Source: Bdellovibrionota bacterium (GTDB lineage Bacteria; Bdellovibrionota; Bdellovibrionia; Bdellovibrionales; JAEYZS01). From it: DNA of 34,304 nucleotides. Positions within the stretch are counted from its first letter, which is position 1; each line of letters starts with the position of its first letter. The notes below the pieces were generated by a model that worked only from the letters and a program-made list of their open reading frames with translations, did not search any database and had not been told where the DNA came from. The position numbers were made by a program, and so were the translations under genes. This document shows positions 9,147-17,897 of this stretch, in pieces. The stretch is from assembly GCA_040386775.1 (NCBI GenBank), contig JAZKEU010000013.1:41701-76004 (forward strand). Reading direction: 5' to 3'.

Positions 9147-9689
9147 TTAGTTGCTGAAGTTTCTGTTTGAATTTGGAAGTTCAGGAGTTGGTTCAAAGCT
9201 TGGATTGCTGTTTGAAGTTGTGTTGTCCTGAGCCTTGTTCTCTTGAGCCTTCGCAACGCGATTCTCTAGAGTTGATTTCATGTCATCAAAAGATCTAGGT
9301 CCTTTTTCAAGGAAATCTTTTACGATTTCTTTTACTGGAGTTTCTTTCTCTTCCGGAGTGAAAACATCAAGTTTAGCTAGGTAGCTAGACATGCTTCCGT
9401 TTCCGTGTTGGATGATATCTCTAAGAACATAAAGAGGAGCGTAATCAGCTGCTTTCTTTTCTGCTTCGAAGATGATTTGTGACAATGTTGAAGCTGTAAT
9501 GTCTCTTTTTGTCTTATTGTCGATCACAGTTACTTCTTCGCTAGCACGAATCATCTTAGCGATGTCGTCTAGTGTCACGTAACAGCTTTGCTGTGTATCA
9601 TACAGCTTTCTGTTTTGATAACGTTTGATAATCTTTGGTGTCGTAGTTGTGTTAACTTGTCTGTCTGTCATTTGGGCTTGTGTTTCCAA
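9147..9689 (-). CDS. phaR: PhaR-type polyhydroxyalkanoate synthesis regulator
   Basis: 180 residues. Residues 20-85 match the PHB/PHA accumulation regulator DNA-binding domain (PHB_acc_N): KRYQNRKLYDTQQSCYVTLDDIAKMI, then VIDNKTKRDITASTLSQII. A PHB_acc-like segment follows, and the C-terminal 45 residues are polar and Asn/Pro-rich, probably disordered. PhaR proteins bind DNA and PHA granules and repress phasin genes. No PHA synthase or phasin gene is nearby, so the target here is open. The start is TTG at 9689 with GGGGAGG just upstream; the ATG at 9671 is about 22 bases from that site. It is monocistronic with its own terminator, and divergent from the 10004 gene. Confidence 0.85.
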   Translation of the reverse strand: METQAQMTDRQVNTTTTPKIIKRYQNRKLYDTQQSCYVTLDDIAKMIRASEEVTVIDNKTKRDITASTLSQIIFEAEKKAADYAPLYVLRDIIQHGNGSMSSYLAKLDVFTPEEKETPVKEIVKDFLEKGPRSFDDMKSTLENRVAKAQENKAQDNTTSNSNPSFEPTPELPNSNRNFSN

Positions 9690-10003
9690 GTAGCCTCCCC
9701 TGTTACGTTAATTAATTAGTTTAGCTGCTCTTTATTTAGACTGCTAAATCTAATTATGTTGTTGTTAATTATGGGGTTTCCATTTACTTCACCGCTCTCA
9801 ACTCTTGATTTCACTCTCAAATTGGAACACTGAGGCGTTAATTACCTGGGGACAATAGGTCTGGTCGTCACAGCTTGTCAAGTATTCAACTGATGAATAT
9901 CTAGGACGAATAACGCGTAGCAAACTGATAAAAATGAGCAGATTACGAAATATGAACAATTATTGTTCAAGTTTTCACAGAAACAGTCCGAAAGTCTAGA
10001 TAT
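9690..10003. promoter_or_regulatory. Divergent intergenic region (314 bp) with promoter and palindromic operator candidate
   Basis: Separates phaR (-) from the GspG-like gene (+). A rightward promoter is plausible at TTGTCA (9875-9880), 17 bases, TATCTA (9898-9903). Downstream, bases 9953-9969 form a perfect palindrome, TGAACAAT-T-ATTGTTCA, positioned like an operator between that promoter and the 10004 start. For phaR I see only AT-rich sequence without a convincing promoter. Confidence 0.5.
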
Positions 10004-10468
10004 ATGGTAAATGAACGCTCATTTGATGAACTTAGTAATAGTAAAGAAAATCAGCAGTTTAACACTTTTGATGTGTTATCTATATTTCTTTGTTTTATGC
10101 TCGTTGTTTCAATTGGAGGCGTCTTATTTAGTAGTCATATTGAGCAGAAAAAGACCTTTGTCGCTAAAAATTACGTGGAAAATCTTGCTCAAGAACTCAT
10201 TATGAAACCAGTAATTTCTTCTATGGATTCGAACTTGAGAATGCCGGCTTCCGAATTAAATTTAGAATTAGATCCGTGGGGAGCTGCATACAAATACAGT
10301 GTAATTAAGAACTCTTACGGTCTTCCAATTTACGTTGTTGTTTTATCTGGTGGGCCAAATAGTACTTTTGAAACTGAAGTGATAGATACGATGCAATTTT
10401 CTCAAGCAAAAATTGAAAATGTTCAGTTTAAAGGCGACGACATTGGCTACATTAAATCATTTAGATAG
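10004..10468 (+). CDS. Single-pass membrane protein with GspG-like C-terminal domain
   Basis: 154 residues: a short cytoplasmic N-terminus, one membrane helix at about residues 23-44, then an extracytoplasmic domain. The segment LDPWGAAYKYSVI followed by IYVVVLSGGPN resembles the DPWG-x-x-Y-x-Y core and the S-x-GPDG calcium-loop region of the type II secretion major pseudopilin GspG. However, the prepilin peptidase motif (G-F-T-L-x-E) is missing and the N-terminus is not pilin-like. No other secretion genes are nearby. The start ATG lacks a clear Shine-Dalgarno. It could be a minor pseudopilin-like protein or an independent use of the fold. Moderate confidence in the similarity, low in function. 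Confidence 0.65.
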   Translation: MVNERSFDELSNSKENQQFNTFDVLSIFLCFMLVVSIGGVLFSSHIEQKKTFVAKNYVENLAQELIMKPVISSMDSNLRMPASELNLELDPWGAAYKYSVIKNSYGLPIYVVVLSGGPNSTFETEVIDTMQFSQAKIENVQFKGDDIGYIKSFR

Positions 10469-10623
10469 AGATTCAGTGATAAAATTCAATCTGCTTAAAA
10501 TCAGCTCAATCGATGTGATCTATCTCTCTACTTCTGTCCAGTCCGGATAATTGTTACAGGACTTTGATTGTCTTAAGCGTAAGCAATTTGCCTCCGAAAA
10601 GTTTCTTAATAGAGAGGCTCATT

Positions 10624-12474
10624 GTGATTAAAAAACAAAATACCGTTCTGAAATTAGCTGTGATCTTAATAATTTTTCAAACAGTTGCATGTTCGATTCT
10701 TGAAAAACAAGATCCGCCAACAAACGCTGTTGGGGAAAATGCTGTGTTTGGTGTGGATAGAGCTCCAGCATTTGTTGATACGAAAGCGATGGAAACAAAA
10801 AAAGATGAACCCCTTGTAGATAAACTCTCAATGGAAACTCAAGCGGATTATCACTTTGCTCTTGCTGAAACTTATAGCTTTGAAGGACTTTCTCAAAAAG
10901 CCATCGAAGAGTTCAAGGCGACTTTGATCTACGATCCAAACTCACAAATTGTAAAACTTAGACTTGCAATTGAATATGTGAAACTGGGTTTAATTTCTGA
11001 AGCGGTAAAAGCAGCAGAGGAAGTTGTTAGGAAAGACCCAAAGCACACAGAAGCGAAACTTCTTTTAGGTGGCTTGTATTCAACACTGAAGCTTTATGAC
11101 AAATCCATTACTCAGTATAATGAAGTGATCAGAATCGATGCCACACAGGCGGCAGAAGCCAACCTTTATCTTGGTGCCATCTACGCAGAGAAAAATGATT
11201 TAAAGAAAGCCCTCAGTTATTTTGAAAAAGTAGGAAACAGTGGTAATAAAAAATTCAAACACTTGGCTTACTACTATATAGGAAGAATACATGTTTATGG
11301 AAATAAAAATAAACTTGCAGAAGAATCTTTCAAGAAAAGTATCAGTGCAAAACCAGATTTTACAGATGCAGTTCTCGCCCTAGGATCTGTTTTTGAAGAT
11401 ACAAATAAGACTGCAAATGCTACGCAACTTTATAGTTCTTATCAAGAGCAGTATGGCCCCGATGTCACTATTGCCAAAGCTTTATCTCAAATTTACTTAG
11501 AAGCGGAAAATTATGAAAAGGCTTATAACCAATACGAAATCATTCAGGCGGCAGAGCCGGAAAACTTAAATATCAAAATTAGATTGGCACTTTTGGATAT
11601 TGAAAAGAAAGATTATTCAGTAGCAATCAGAAGATTAAAAGAAATTTTAGCTTTAGCTCCAGACTCAGACAAAGTGAGATTCTATCTTGCAGCTGTATTC
11701 GAAGAGTTGAACCAAAATAAAGATGCGATTGAACAGTTCGAAAAAATTCCTACGGCCAGTCAATTCTTTGCAGAATCTGTAGTTCATGCGGCATACTTAT
11801 ACAGACAATTAGGTGACGCTAAAAAAGCGATGAGCCTAGTTGAGAAGGCAATCGAAGCTAAAAAAGATTATCCTCAATTTTATGCACTTCAGGCCTCGCT
11901 CTTTGATGAACAAAAGAAATTTGTTGAAGCCGAAAAAGTTTTAGCAAAAGGTACAGATCTATTTCCGGAAAATGAGCAGCTTCTGTTCTTTTTGGGCTCT
12001 ACACAAGATAAATTGGGCAAGAAGCAAGAGACCGTAGCGAATATGAAGAAAGTGTTAAAGCTGAATCAGGATCATATTCAAGCGATGAACTACCTCGCGT
12101 ACACTTACGCAGAACTAGGAGTAGAATTGCCAGAAGCGGAAACTCTTGCACGTAAGGCATTGAAATTAAAACCAAATGATGCTTATATTAAAGATACTCT
12201 CGGTTGGATCTTGTACAAACAAGGCAAGCTGAAAGAAGCAGTTCTAACTTTAGAAAATGCTCATCAGATGAATCCAGAAGAGAGTGTAATTGCAGAGCAT
12301 CTTGGAGATGCGTATTACCAGTATCAGTTATTTACAAAAGCAAAAGACATGTACGAACGAGCAGCTAGGGTAGAAAAAAATGAAGACAACGTTAGAAAAC
12401 TCGAAACAAAAATTGATCAACTCAAAAAAATGCTTACGGACACTTACAAGCGCGTTCCTGCTTCTTCTATGTAG
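10624..12474 (+). CDS. TPR-repeat lipoprotein
   Basis: 616 residues when begun at GTG 10624, which has AGAGG six bases upstream; the open frame extends further up but without ribosome site or signal peptide. The N-terminus IKKQNTVLKLAVILIIFQTVACS is a lipoprotein signal with Cys at about residue 23. From about residue 75 to the end there are a dozen or so tetratricopeptide repeats, for example NIKIRLALLDIEKKDYSVAI and AYIKDTLGWILYKQGKLKEA. Such proteins scaffold protein assemblies, here on the periplasmic side of the envelope. Its 3' end overlaps the LolB-like lipoprotein gene, the same TPR-then-LolB order found in many Proteobacteria, which suggests a joint role in outer-membrane biogenesis. 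No catalytic motif. Confidence 0.88.
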   Translation: MIKKQNTVLKLAVILIIFQTVACSILEKQDPPTNAVGENAVFGVDRAPAFVDTKAMETKKDEPLVDKLSMETQADYHFALAETYSFEGLSQKAIEEFKATLIYDPNSQIVKLRLAIEYVKLGLISEAVKAAEEVVRKDPKHTEAKLLLGGLYSTLKLYDKSITQYNEVIRIDATQAAEANLYLGAIYAEKNDLKKALSYFEKVGNSGNKKFKHLAYYYIGRIHVYGNKNKLAEESFKKSISAKPDFTDAVLALGSVFEDTNKTANATQLYSSYQEQYGPDVTIAKALSQIYLEAENYEKAYNQYEIIQAAEPENLNIKIRLALLDIEKKDYSVAIRRLKEILALAPDSDKVRFYLAAVFEELNQNKDAIEQFEKIPTASQFFAESVVHAAYLYRQLGDAKKAMSLVEKAIEAKKDYPQFYALQASLFDEQKKFVEAEKVLAKGTDLFPENEQLLFFLGSTQDKLGKKQETVANMKKVLKLNQDHIQAMNYLAYTYAELGVELPEAETLARKALKLKPNDAYIKDTLGWILYKQGKLKEAVLTLENAHQMNPEESVIAEHLGDAYYQYQLFTKAKDMYERAARVEKNEDNVRKLETKIDQLKKMLTDTYKRVPASSM

Positions 12475-13042
12475 CCTGACATTCGCATCTTGTGCCTCGG
12501 TGCCTCGTCAGGATATGGCAGAGCAGGGGGAGTGGGAAGCTAGGGTGCTTGTAAAAGACAAGAAGCAGGCAAAAACATTTATAGTGAATGTAGATTTTAT
12601 TGCTGTGAAACCATCAAAGATGAGAATGGATATTACTACGCCTGTCGGTGTGCACGTCGCATCTATCACTATGGATGGCAATTCGATGACTTATGTTGTT
12701 CCTCAGAAAAAAGCGTTTTATCAAGGACAGCCAACTTCACAGGCATTTGCTAGAACCTTGAATTTTGCCCTAGATCCAAAGCTCATCATGAATGTACTTT
12801 TTGATCAACCTGTTCAACAAAAAGGTTGGGTTTGTAAAAAGGAGGGCGAAATTGTCTCGGAGTGTGCTCAGGGTAATTTCAAAATCAATTGGACAAATAG
12901 AAAATCGAAAGAAAAAACAGTGGTTATAAGTCATTCTCAATATCAAATTGAGTTAAAATTCCACAACTTCAAAGTACCCAGTACGGTGAAGGATGAGATT
13001 TTTACAATCAAGCAACCAGAAGGTTTTAGCAGAGTAAACTAA
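12380..13042 (+). CDS. LolB/LolA-like outer-membrane lipoprotein
   Basis: 220 residues. The signal peptide AFLLLLCSLTFASC has a lipobox (FASC) with lipidated Cys near residue 38. The mature part has the half-barrel pattern of the LolA/LolB superfamily: WEARVLVKD, MRMDITTPVGVHVASITMDG, MTYVVPQKKAFYQGQP, later KINWTNR and QIELKFHNFKVPS. LolB accepts lipoproteins from LolA at the outer membrane. Similarity is structural rather than strong in sequence, so the family call is an inference. The start ATG at 12380 gives a 95-base overlap with the TPR gene and an AGGG site upstream; a TTG at 12413 would shorten the n-region but has no ribosome site. The pair is probably translationally coupled. Confidence 0.7.
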   Translation: MKTTLENSKQKLINSKKCLRTLTSAFLLLLCSLTFASCASVPRQDMAEQGEWEARVLVKDKKQAKTFIVNVDFIAVKPSKMRMDITTPVGVHVASITMDGNSMTYVVPQKKAFYQGQPTSQAFARTLNFALDPKLIMNVLFDQPVQQKGWVCKKEGEIVSECAQGNFKINWTNRKSKEKTVVISHSQYQIELKFHNFKVPSTVKDEIFTIKQPEGFSRVN

Positions 13043-13118
13043 CCGTCTGACGAAGGTCTAGTTTCTCTCTTAACGCAAGCAGGACTTCCCTCTCATAAGG
13101 CATACTATTCATAGAGAT

Positions 13119-13143
13119 GACTTCGTTCGCAATGAGCGAAGTC
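13119..13143 (+). other. Leader hairpin before prkA
   Basis: GACTTCGTTC (13119-13128) pairs with GAGCGAAGTC (13134-13143), ten pairs including one G-T, loop GCAAT. It lies about eight bases before the GGAGGAGG ribosome site of prkA. No T run follows, so it is more likely an mRNA leader structure or stability element than a terminator. Confidence 0.45.
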
Positions 13144-13166
13144 AACCAGTCCGGAGGAGGATAGTG

Positions 13167-15233
13167 ATGACCGATTTCAAAAATCTGATTCAGAAACTTC
13201 AAGCCAAAGAAAATTTAAAAGCACTCAGCTGGTCAGGATCATTTGTTGAATATCTAGGAATGGTCAAAAAAAATCCAAAGATCACAAGAAACGCATATGA
13301 AAGAATCTATGACATGATTATGGGATTCGGAACTGATGAATATGTGGATGTGAAAAAGAAAATCACGAGATACAAATTCTTTGATGATGAATTGAATAAC
13401 GGAGCAGACGCAGTATTTGGGTTGGACGTTTCGCTTATGAAATTGGTGAGTGCCTTTAGATCGGCGGCGATGGGCTATGGGACAGAGAAGAGAGTCATCC
13501 TTCTTCACGGACCAGTGGGTTCTGCGAAATCTACAATTGCGAGATCTTTGAAAAAAGGATTAGAGCACTATTCAAAAACTGACAGCGGAGCATTCTATAC
13601 ATTTGAGTGGATTGACGATCCAAAGGATCCGCATGGTTTGCTGGGCGAGGGAGTTGATACTTATCAAACACCAATGCACGAAGAACCGCTTCTACTTATT
13701 CCAGACACCATGAGAGAGCAGTTCTTGCAAGAATTGAACAAAGGCCTTGATGGAGACTATAGAATCCAATTGAAAGGCGACTTGTGTCCTGCGAGTAGAT
13801 TTATTTTCAAAAAACTCATGGAAAAATATAACGGTGACCTCAACCGTGTTCTAGAATTTGTAAAAGTAAAAAGATTACTTCTTTCGGAAGCAGATAGAGT
13901 AGGTATTGGAACGTTCCAGCCTAAAGATGAAAAGAACCAAGACTCAACGGAATTAACTGGAGATATCAACTATCGCAAGATCGCTGAATATGGATCAGAT
14001 TCGGATCCAAGAGCTTTTAACTTTGACGGGGAATTTAATATCGCTAACCGTGGTATTATTGAGTTTGTCGAGGTTCTAAAGTTAGATGTGGCTTTTTTGT
14101 ACGATCTTTTAGGAGCTTCTCAAGAACATAGAATTAAGCCAAAGAAATTTGCACAAACTCATATTGATGAAGTGATTCTGGGTCACACGAACGAGCCCGA
14201 GTATAGAAAACTTCAGAACAACGAATTCATGGAAGCCTTAAGAGATAGAACGGTAAAGATCGATATTCCGTACATCACAAAGCTTAAAGATGAAACGCGC
14301 ATTTATCAAAAAGATTTCAATTCGCAAAAGATTCGCGGAATTCACATCGCACCATACACAATTCAAATGGCAGCAATGTGGGCGATCATGACAAGACTTG
14401 AGGCTCCGAAGAAGGCAAACCTCTCTAAACTTCAAAAACTAAAGCTTTACGACGGGAAATCTTTAGCTGGGTACACGGAAGACAACGTAAAGGAATTAAG
14501 AAAAGAAGCTGTGAGAGAAGGTCTTGATGGAATTTCACCAAGATATATTCAAGATAAACTTTCAAACGCATTTGTAAGCAATAAACATGGCGAAGTGGGT
14601 TGCGTAAATCCATTCATGGTGATGAATGAGCTTGAAAGCGGACTAAAGCATCACTCGCTTATCTCTAGCGAAGAAAAGAAAGCGCAGTACAGAGAGCAAC
14701 TTCAAGTTGTAAAACAAGAATATGAAGATCTTGTGAAATCGGAAGTTCAACGTGCAGTGAGCGCCGATGAGGGTGCGATGTCACGTCTATGTGGAAACTA
14801 CATCGACAACATCAAGGCCTATACACAAAGAGAAAGAGTTCGCAACCAATTCACGGGTCGCGATGATGAGCCGGATGAAAGATTGATGAGAGCCATCGAA
14901 GAAAAAATTGAAATCCCTGAATCTAGAAAAGATGATTTCAGACGAGAAATCATGAACTACATTGGAGCTATTTCTTTAGAAGGTAAAAAGTTTGATTACA
15001 AAACAAACGAAAGACTTCATAAAGCTTTAGAGCTAAAACTTTTCGAAGATCAAAAAGATAGCATTAAGCTAACAACTATCGTTTCCAATGTTGTAGATAA
15101 AACAACGCAAGAAAAAATAGATGTGGTGAAGACAAGACTCATTAAAGATCACGGTTATTGTGAGATCTGTGCTTCCAATGTATTGAACTATGTGGCTAGC
15201 ATTTATGCTAGAGGGGATGCGAAAAATTCATGA
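13167..15233 (+). CDS. prkA: PrkA-family serine protein kinase
   Basis: 688 residues. Ortholog of PrkA/YeaG, an AAA+-like protein with reported serine kinase and ATP-dependent protease activities that acts in stationary-phase, nitrogen-stress and sporulation programmes. The N-terminal AAA domain has Walker A GPVGSAKS at 115-122 and [20 protein letters not shown] soon after. The conserved [20 protein letters not shown] and [12 protein letters not shown] blocks are present, and the PrkA C-terminal domain follows (for example [16 protein letters not shown]). I choose ATG 13167, six bases after GGAGGAGG, over the GTG three bases earlier. It leads the prkA-yeaH-spoVR set. Cytoplasmic. Confidence 0.96.
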   Translation: MTDFKNLIQKLQAKENLKALSWSGSFVEYLGMVKKNPKITRNAYERIYDMIMGFGTDEYVDVKKKITRYKFFDDELNNGADAVFGLDVSLMKLVSAFRSAAMGYGTEKRVILLHGPVGSAKSTIARSLKKGLEHYSKTDSGAFYTFEWIDDPKDPHGLLGEGVDTYQTPMHEEPLLLIPDTMREQFLQELNKGLDGDYRIQLKGDLCPASRFIFKKLMEKYNGDLNRVLEFVKVKRLLLSEADRVGIGTFQPKDEKNQDSTELTGDINYRKIAEYGSDSDPRAFNFDGEFNIANRGIIEFVEVLKLDVAFLYDLLGASQEHRIKPKKFAQTHIDEVILGHTNEPEYRKLQNNEFMEALRDRTVKIDIPYITKLKDETRIYQKDFNSQKIRGIHIAPYTIQMAAMWAIMTRLEAPKKANLSKLQKLKLYDGKSLAGYTEDNVKELRKEAVREGLDGISPRYIQDKLSNAFVSNKHGEVGCVNPFMVMNELESGLKHHSLISSEEKKAQYREQLQVVKQEYEDLVKSEVQRAVSADEGAMSRLCGNYIDNIKAYTQRERVRNQFTGRDDEPDERLMRAIEEKIEIPESRKDDFRREIMNYIGAISLEGKKFDYKTNERLHKALELKLFEDQKDSIKLTTIVSNVVDKTTQEKIDVVKTRLIKDHGYCEICASNVLNYVASIYARGDAKNS

Positions 15234-15240
15234 CGCAAAC

Positions 15241-15267
15241 CTTTGGAAAAGGTGCGGCTCACCTTTT
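15241..15267 (+). repeat. 27-bp hairpin repeat between prkA and yeaH
   Basis: Exact copy of 4256-4282, ending in the AAAAGGTG-N5-CACCTTTT hairpin. Here it sits inside an operon, 7 bases after the prkA stop and directly before the GGGAG ribosome site of yeaH (15268-15272). It may uncouple expression of the two genes by partial termination, mRNA processing or masking of the ribosome site. Confidence 0.75.
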
Positions 15268-15276
15268 GGGAGTTGA

Positions 15277-16383
15277 ATGTCTGTAAAGCAAGATCAAAGA
15301 AGATTTAGAGAGATCGTTAAGGGTAAGATCAAGGAAAATTTTAAGAAATATATTACCCATGAAGAGATGATCGGAAAAAGAGAACAGGAGTATGTGAAAA
15401 TTCCTATTCCGCGGATTAGTATTCCTACATTCAAATATGGGCCAAAACAGCAGGGCGGCGTGGGGCAAGGTCAAGGGAAGCCTGGTGATGCAGTTCAGGG
15501 TGATCCGCAAAATGGTGAACCAGGACAGGGTCAGGCAGGCGAGGGCGAAGGGCAACACTTATTGGAAGTGGAAGTGAGCTATGATGAGCTTGCAGAAATT
15601 CTAGGAGGCCAGTTAGAACTTCCGCGCATTGAGCCCAAAGGCAATAAGAGCATTGAGAGTATGAAAACAAAGTACACAGGATTGAGACCCATTGGTCCTG
15701 AGTCTCTCAGAAATTTTAAAGCCTCATTCAAAGAAGCTCTCAAAAGACAAATCATTTCTAAAACCTACGATCCAGATAAGCCAATCATTGTTCCGATTAA
15801 AAAAGACATGCGCTATCGATCTTTCAAAACTGTTCCGCAGCCAACTTCCAATGCCGTTGTATTTTATATTATGGATGTTTCAGGATCGATGGGCGAAGAG
15901 CAAAAAGAAATCGTAAGGCTTGAGAGTTTCTGGTTACACACATGGATTAGAAAGCACTACAAAGGACTACAAACTCGATTCATCATTCACGATGCATCGG
16001 CGCAGGAAGTGGATGAAGAAACATTCTTTAGAACCAGTGAGTCGGGTGGAACCCTGATCAGTTCAGCTTACAATCTCGTCAAAAAAACCATCGATGAAGA
16101 ATATCCTATCGATCAATGGAATATCTATGTTTTTCACTTTAGTGATGGAGACAACTGGTCGTCTGAAGATACAAGATATTGTATAAAGCTTTTACGAGAA
16201 GATCTGTTGGGAAAAGTAAACCTCTTTGGTTATGGTCAGGTAGAAAGCCGCTATGGGAGCGGTCAGTTCATGAAGGATTTAGAAAAATCCATGGGAGATG
16301 AGCAAAACTTTGTAATGAGCCGAATTGCAAACCGCGATCAAATTGTGGACTCCATTAAAACATTTCTACAAAAAGGAAATTAA
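15277..16383 (+). CDS. yeaH: YeaH/YhbH family protein (DUF444)
   Basis: 368 residues, partner of PrkA and SpoVR in E. coli and many other bacteria. The DUF444 features seen are the N-terminal [19 protein letters not shown], a Gly/Gln-rich low-complexity linker at about 58-92, and a C-terminal von Willebrand A-like domain with the MIDAS-type DVSGS motif (D200, S202, S204) and HFSDGDNW later. Biochemical role is unsettled; it probably binds a metal and forms a complex with the other two proteins. The ATG follows GGGAG by four bases, and the stop abuts the spoVR start, so it is translationally coupled to spoVR. Cytoplasmic. Confidence 0.95.
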   Translation: MSVKQDQRRFREIVKGKIKENFKKYITHEEMIGKREQEYVKIPIPRISIPTFKYGPKQQGGVGQGQGKPGDAVQGDPQNGEPGQGQAGEGEGQHLLEVEVSYDELAEILGGQLELPRIEPKGNKSIESMKTKYTGLRPIGPESLRNFKASFKEALKRQIISKTYDPDKPIIVPIKKDMRYRSFKTVPQPTSNAVVFYIMDVSGSMGEEQKEIVRLESFWLHTWIRKHYKGLQTRFIIHDASAQEVDEETFFRTSESGGTLISSAYNLVKKTIDEEYPIDQWNIYVFHFSDGDNWSSEDTRYCIKLLREDLLGKVNLFGYGQVESRYGSGQFMKDLEKSMGDEQNFVMSRIANRDQIVDSIKTFLQKGN

Positions 16384-17895
16384 ATGAAAGGTCTTCCACC
16401 AGAACTAGTTGCAGAACAAATAAGAGTAGAAAAAATGGCCAGAGGCTACGGCCTTGATTTTTTCCAAACGGTATTTGAGATGATCACTTATGATCAAATG
16501 AGTGAGTTTGCAGCGCAAGGTGGGTTTCCCTCGAGATATCCTCATTGGAGATTCGGGATGGAATACGAAAAGCTCTCAAAAAGTTATGAATACGGATTAT
16601 CCAAAATTTATGAAATGGTGATCAACACGGATCCTTGTTATGCCTACTTAATGGAAGGCAATATGTTTGTCGATCAAAAATTAGTTATGGCCCACGTCTA
16701 TGGTCACTGCGATTTTTTCAAGAACAATCAATGGTTCTCTAGAACAGACAGAAAAATGATGGACACGATGGCAAATCACGGAACGAGGATTCGTAGATAT
16801 ATGGATCGTTATGGCTATGATGTTGTCGAAGATTTTATTGATAAATGTTTATCCATAGAAAATTTGATTGATCGCCATTCTCCCTATTTTTCTGGCAGCA
16901 CTTCAAATCAAAATTCCTCTAGAAATCAAGAACCGGTAAAGCAAGAAGTTACTCCTCTAAAAAATACCGGCGCAGGTTATATGGATAAATACATCAATCC
17001 GCCAGAATATCTTGAAAAGCAAAGAGAAGAGATTAAAAAAACGGAAACGACAGAAAAAAAAGTACAAACTGAGAGAGATGTTCTCCATTATTTAATCAAA
17101 AATTCTCCTCTAGAAGACTGGCAGCAAGATATTTTGTCTATCATTCGTGTCGAATCCTATTACTTTGCTCCTCAAGGAATGACCAAGATCATGAATGAGG
17201 GTTGGGCTTCTTATTGGCATACAACCATGATGACAAATGGCCTACTTACGGACGGCGAAGTAATTGACTACGCCGATCACCATAGTGGAACAACGGCAAT
17301 GGCGCCGACAGGATTTAATCCTTACAAAATAGGCATCGAACTGTTTAGAAATATCGAAGAAAGATGGAACAAAGGTCAATTTGGTCGTGAATGGGAACAG
17401 TGCGAAGATTACACTCAGAGAAAAAACTGGGATAAGAAACTAGGATTAGGTCGTCAAAAGATTTTCGAAGTGAGAAGAAACTACAACGATGTCATGTTTA
17501 TCGATGAATTTTTAACCGAAGATTTTTGCATCCAAAATAAAATGTTTGTTTATAAGTACAATCAAAGAACAAATGAGTACGTAATCGATACTAGAAATTT
17601 TGCAGAAGTGAAAAAGAAATTATTATTCCAATTAACAAATTTTGGTCAGCCCATCATTGAAGTGATGGACGGAAATTATGAGAATAAAGGTGAGCTTCTA
17701 TTGAGACACTTGTATGAAGGTGTGGATTTGCAGCCAGACTATATGAAAGAAACGATGAAAAATGTCCAAGAAATATGGAAACGCCCAGTGAATTTGATGA
17801 CCATTATGGATAATCAAGAGAAGATATTCCGCTCGGATGGAAGTGAATTTAAAGAAATAACATTAAAGGATCTTCCAAAATCCAGTCAGGGCTAA
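16384..17895 (+). CDS. spoVR: SpoVR family protein
   Basis: 503 residues, close to the usual 500 of SpoVR/YcgB. In Bacillus SpoVR affects spore cortex formation; in enteric bacteria YcgB belongs to the YeaG-YeaH stress network. Conserved blocks seen: EMITYDQMSEFAAQGGFPSRYPHWRFG near residue 30 (shown as motif region only), MVNTD-type VINTDPCYAYLMEGN, VYGHCDFFKNNQWF, and the strongly conserved MNEGWASYWHTTMM plus HHSGTTAMAPTGFNPYKIG in the middle. The C-terminal domain has ELLLRHLYEGVDL. It begins on the base after the yeaH stop and is followed 2 bases later by a secreted protease gene. Presumably cytoplasmic. Confidence 0.95.
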   Translation: MKGLPPELVAEQIRVEKMARGYGLDFFQTVFEMITYDQMSEFAAQGGFPSRYPHWRFGMEYEKLSKSYEYGLSKIYEMVINTDPCYAYLMEGNMFVDQKLVMAHVYGHCDFFKNNQWFSRTDRKMMDTMANHGTRIRRYMDRYGYDVVEDFIDKCLSIENLIDRHSPYFSGSTSNQNSSRNQEPVKQEVTPLKNTGAGYMDKYINPPEYLEKQREEIKKTETTEKKVQTERDVLHYLIKNSPLEDWQQDILSIIRVESYYFAPQGMTKIMNEGWASYWHTTMMTNGLLTDGEVIDYADHHSGTTAMAPTGFNPYKIGIELFRNIEERWNKGQFGREWEQCEDYTQRKNWDKKLGLGRQKIFEVRRNYNDVMFIDEFLTEDFCIQNKMFVYKYNQRTNEYVIDTRNFAEVKKKLLFQLTNFGQPIIEVMDGNYENKGELLLRHLYEGVDLQPDYMKETMKNVQEIWKRPVNLMTIMDNQEKIFRSDGSEFKEITLKDLPKSSQG

Positions 17896-17897
17896 CG

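Noticed and set aside
9974-10002. TTCACA-17-TAGATA promoter-like pair before the 10004 gene
   Set aside because: Its transcription start would fall after the ATG, so it cannot drive this gene; the 9875-9903 pair fits better.
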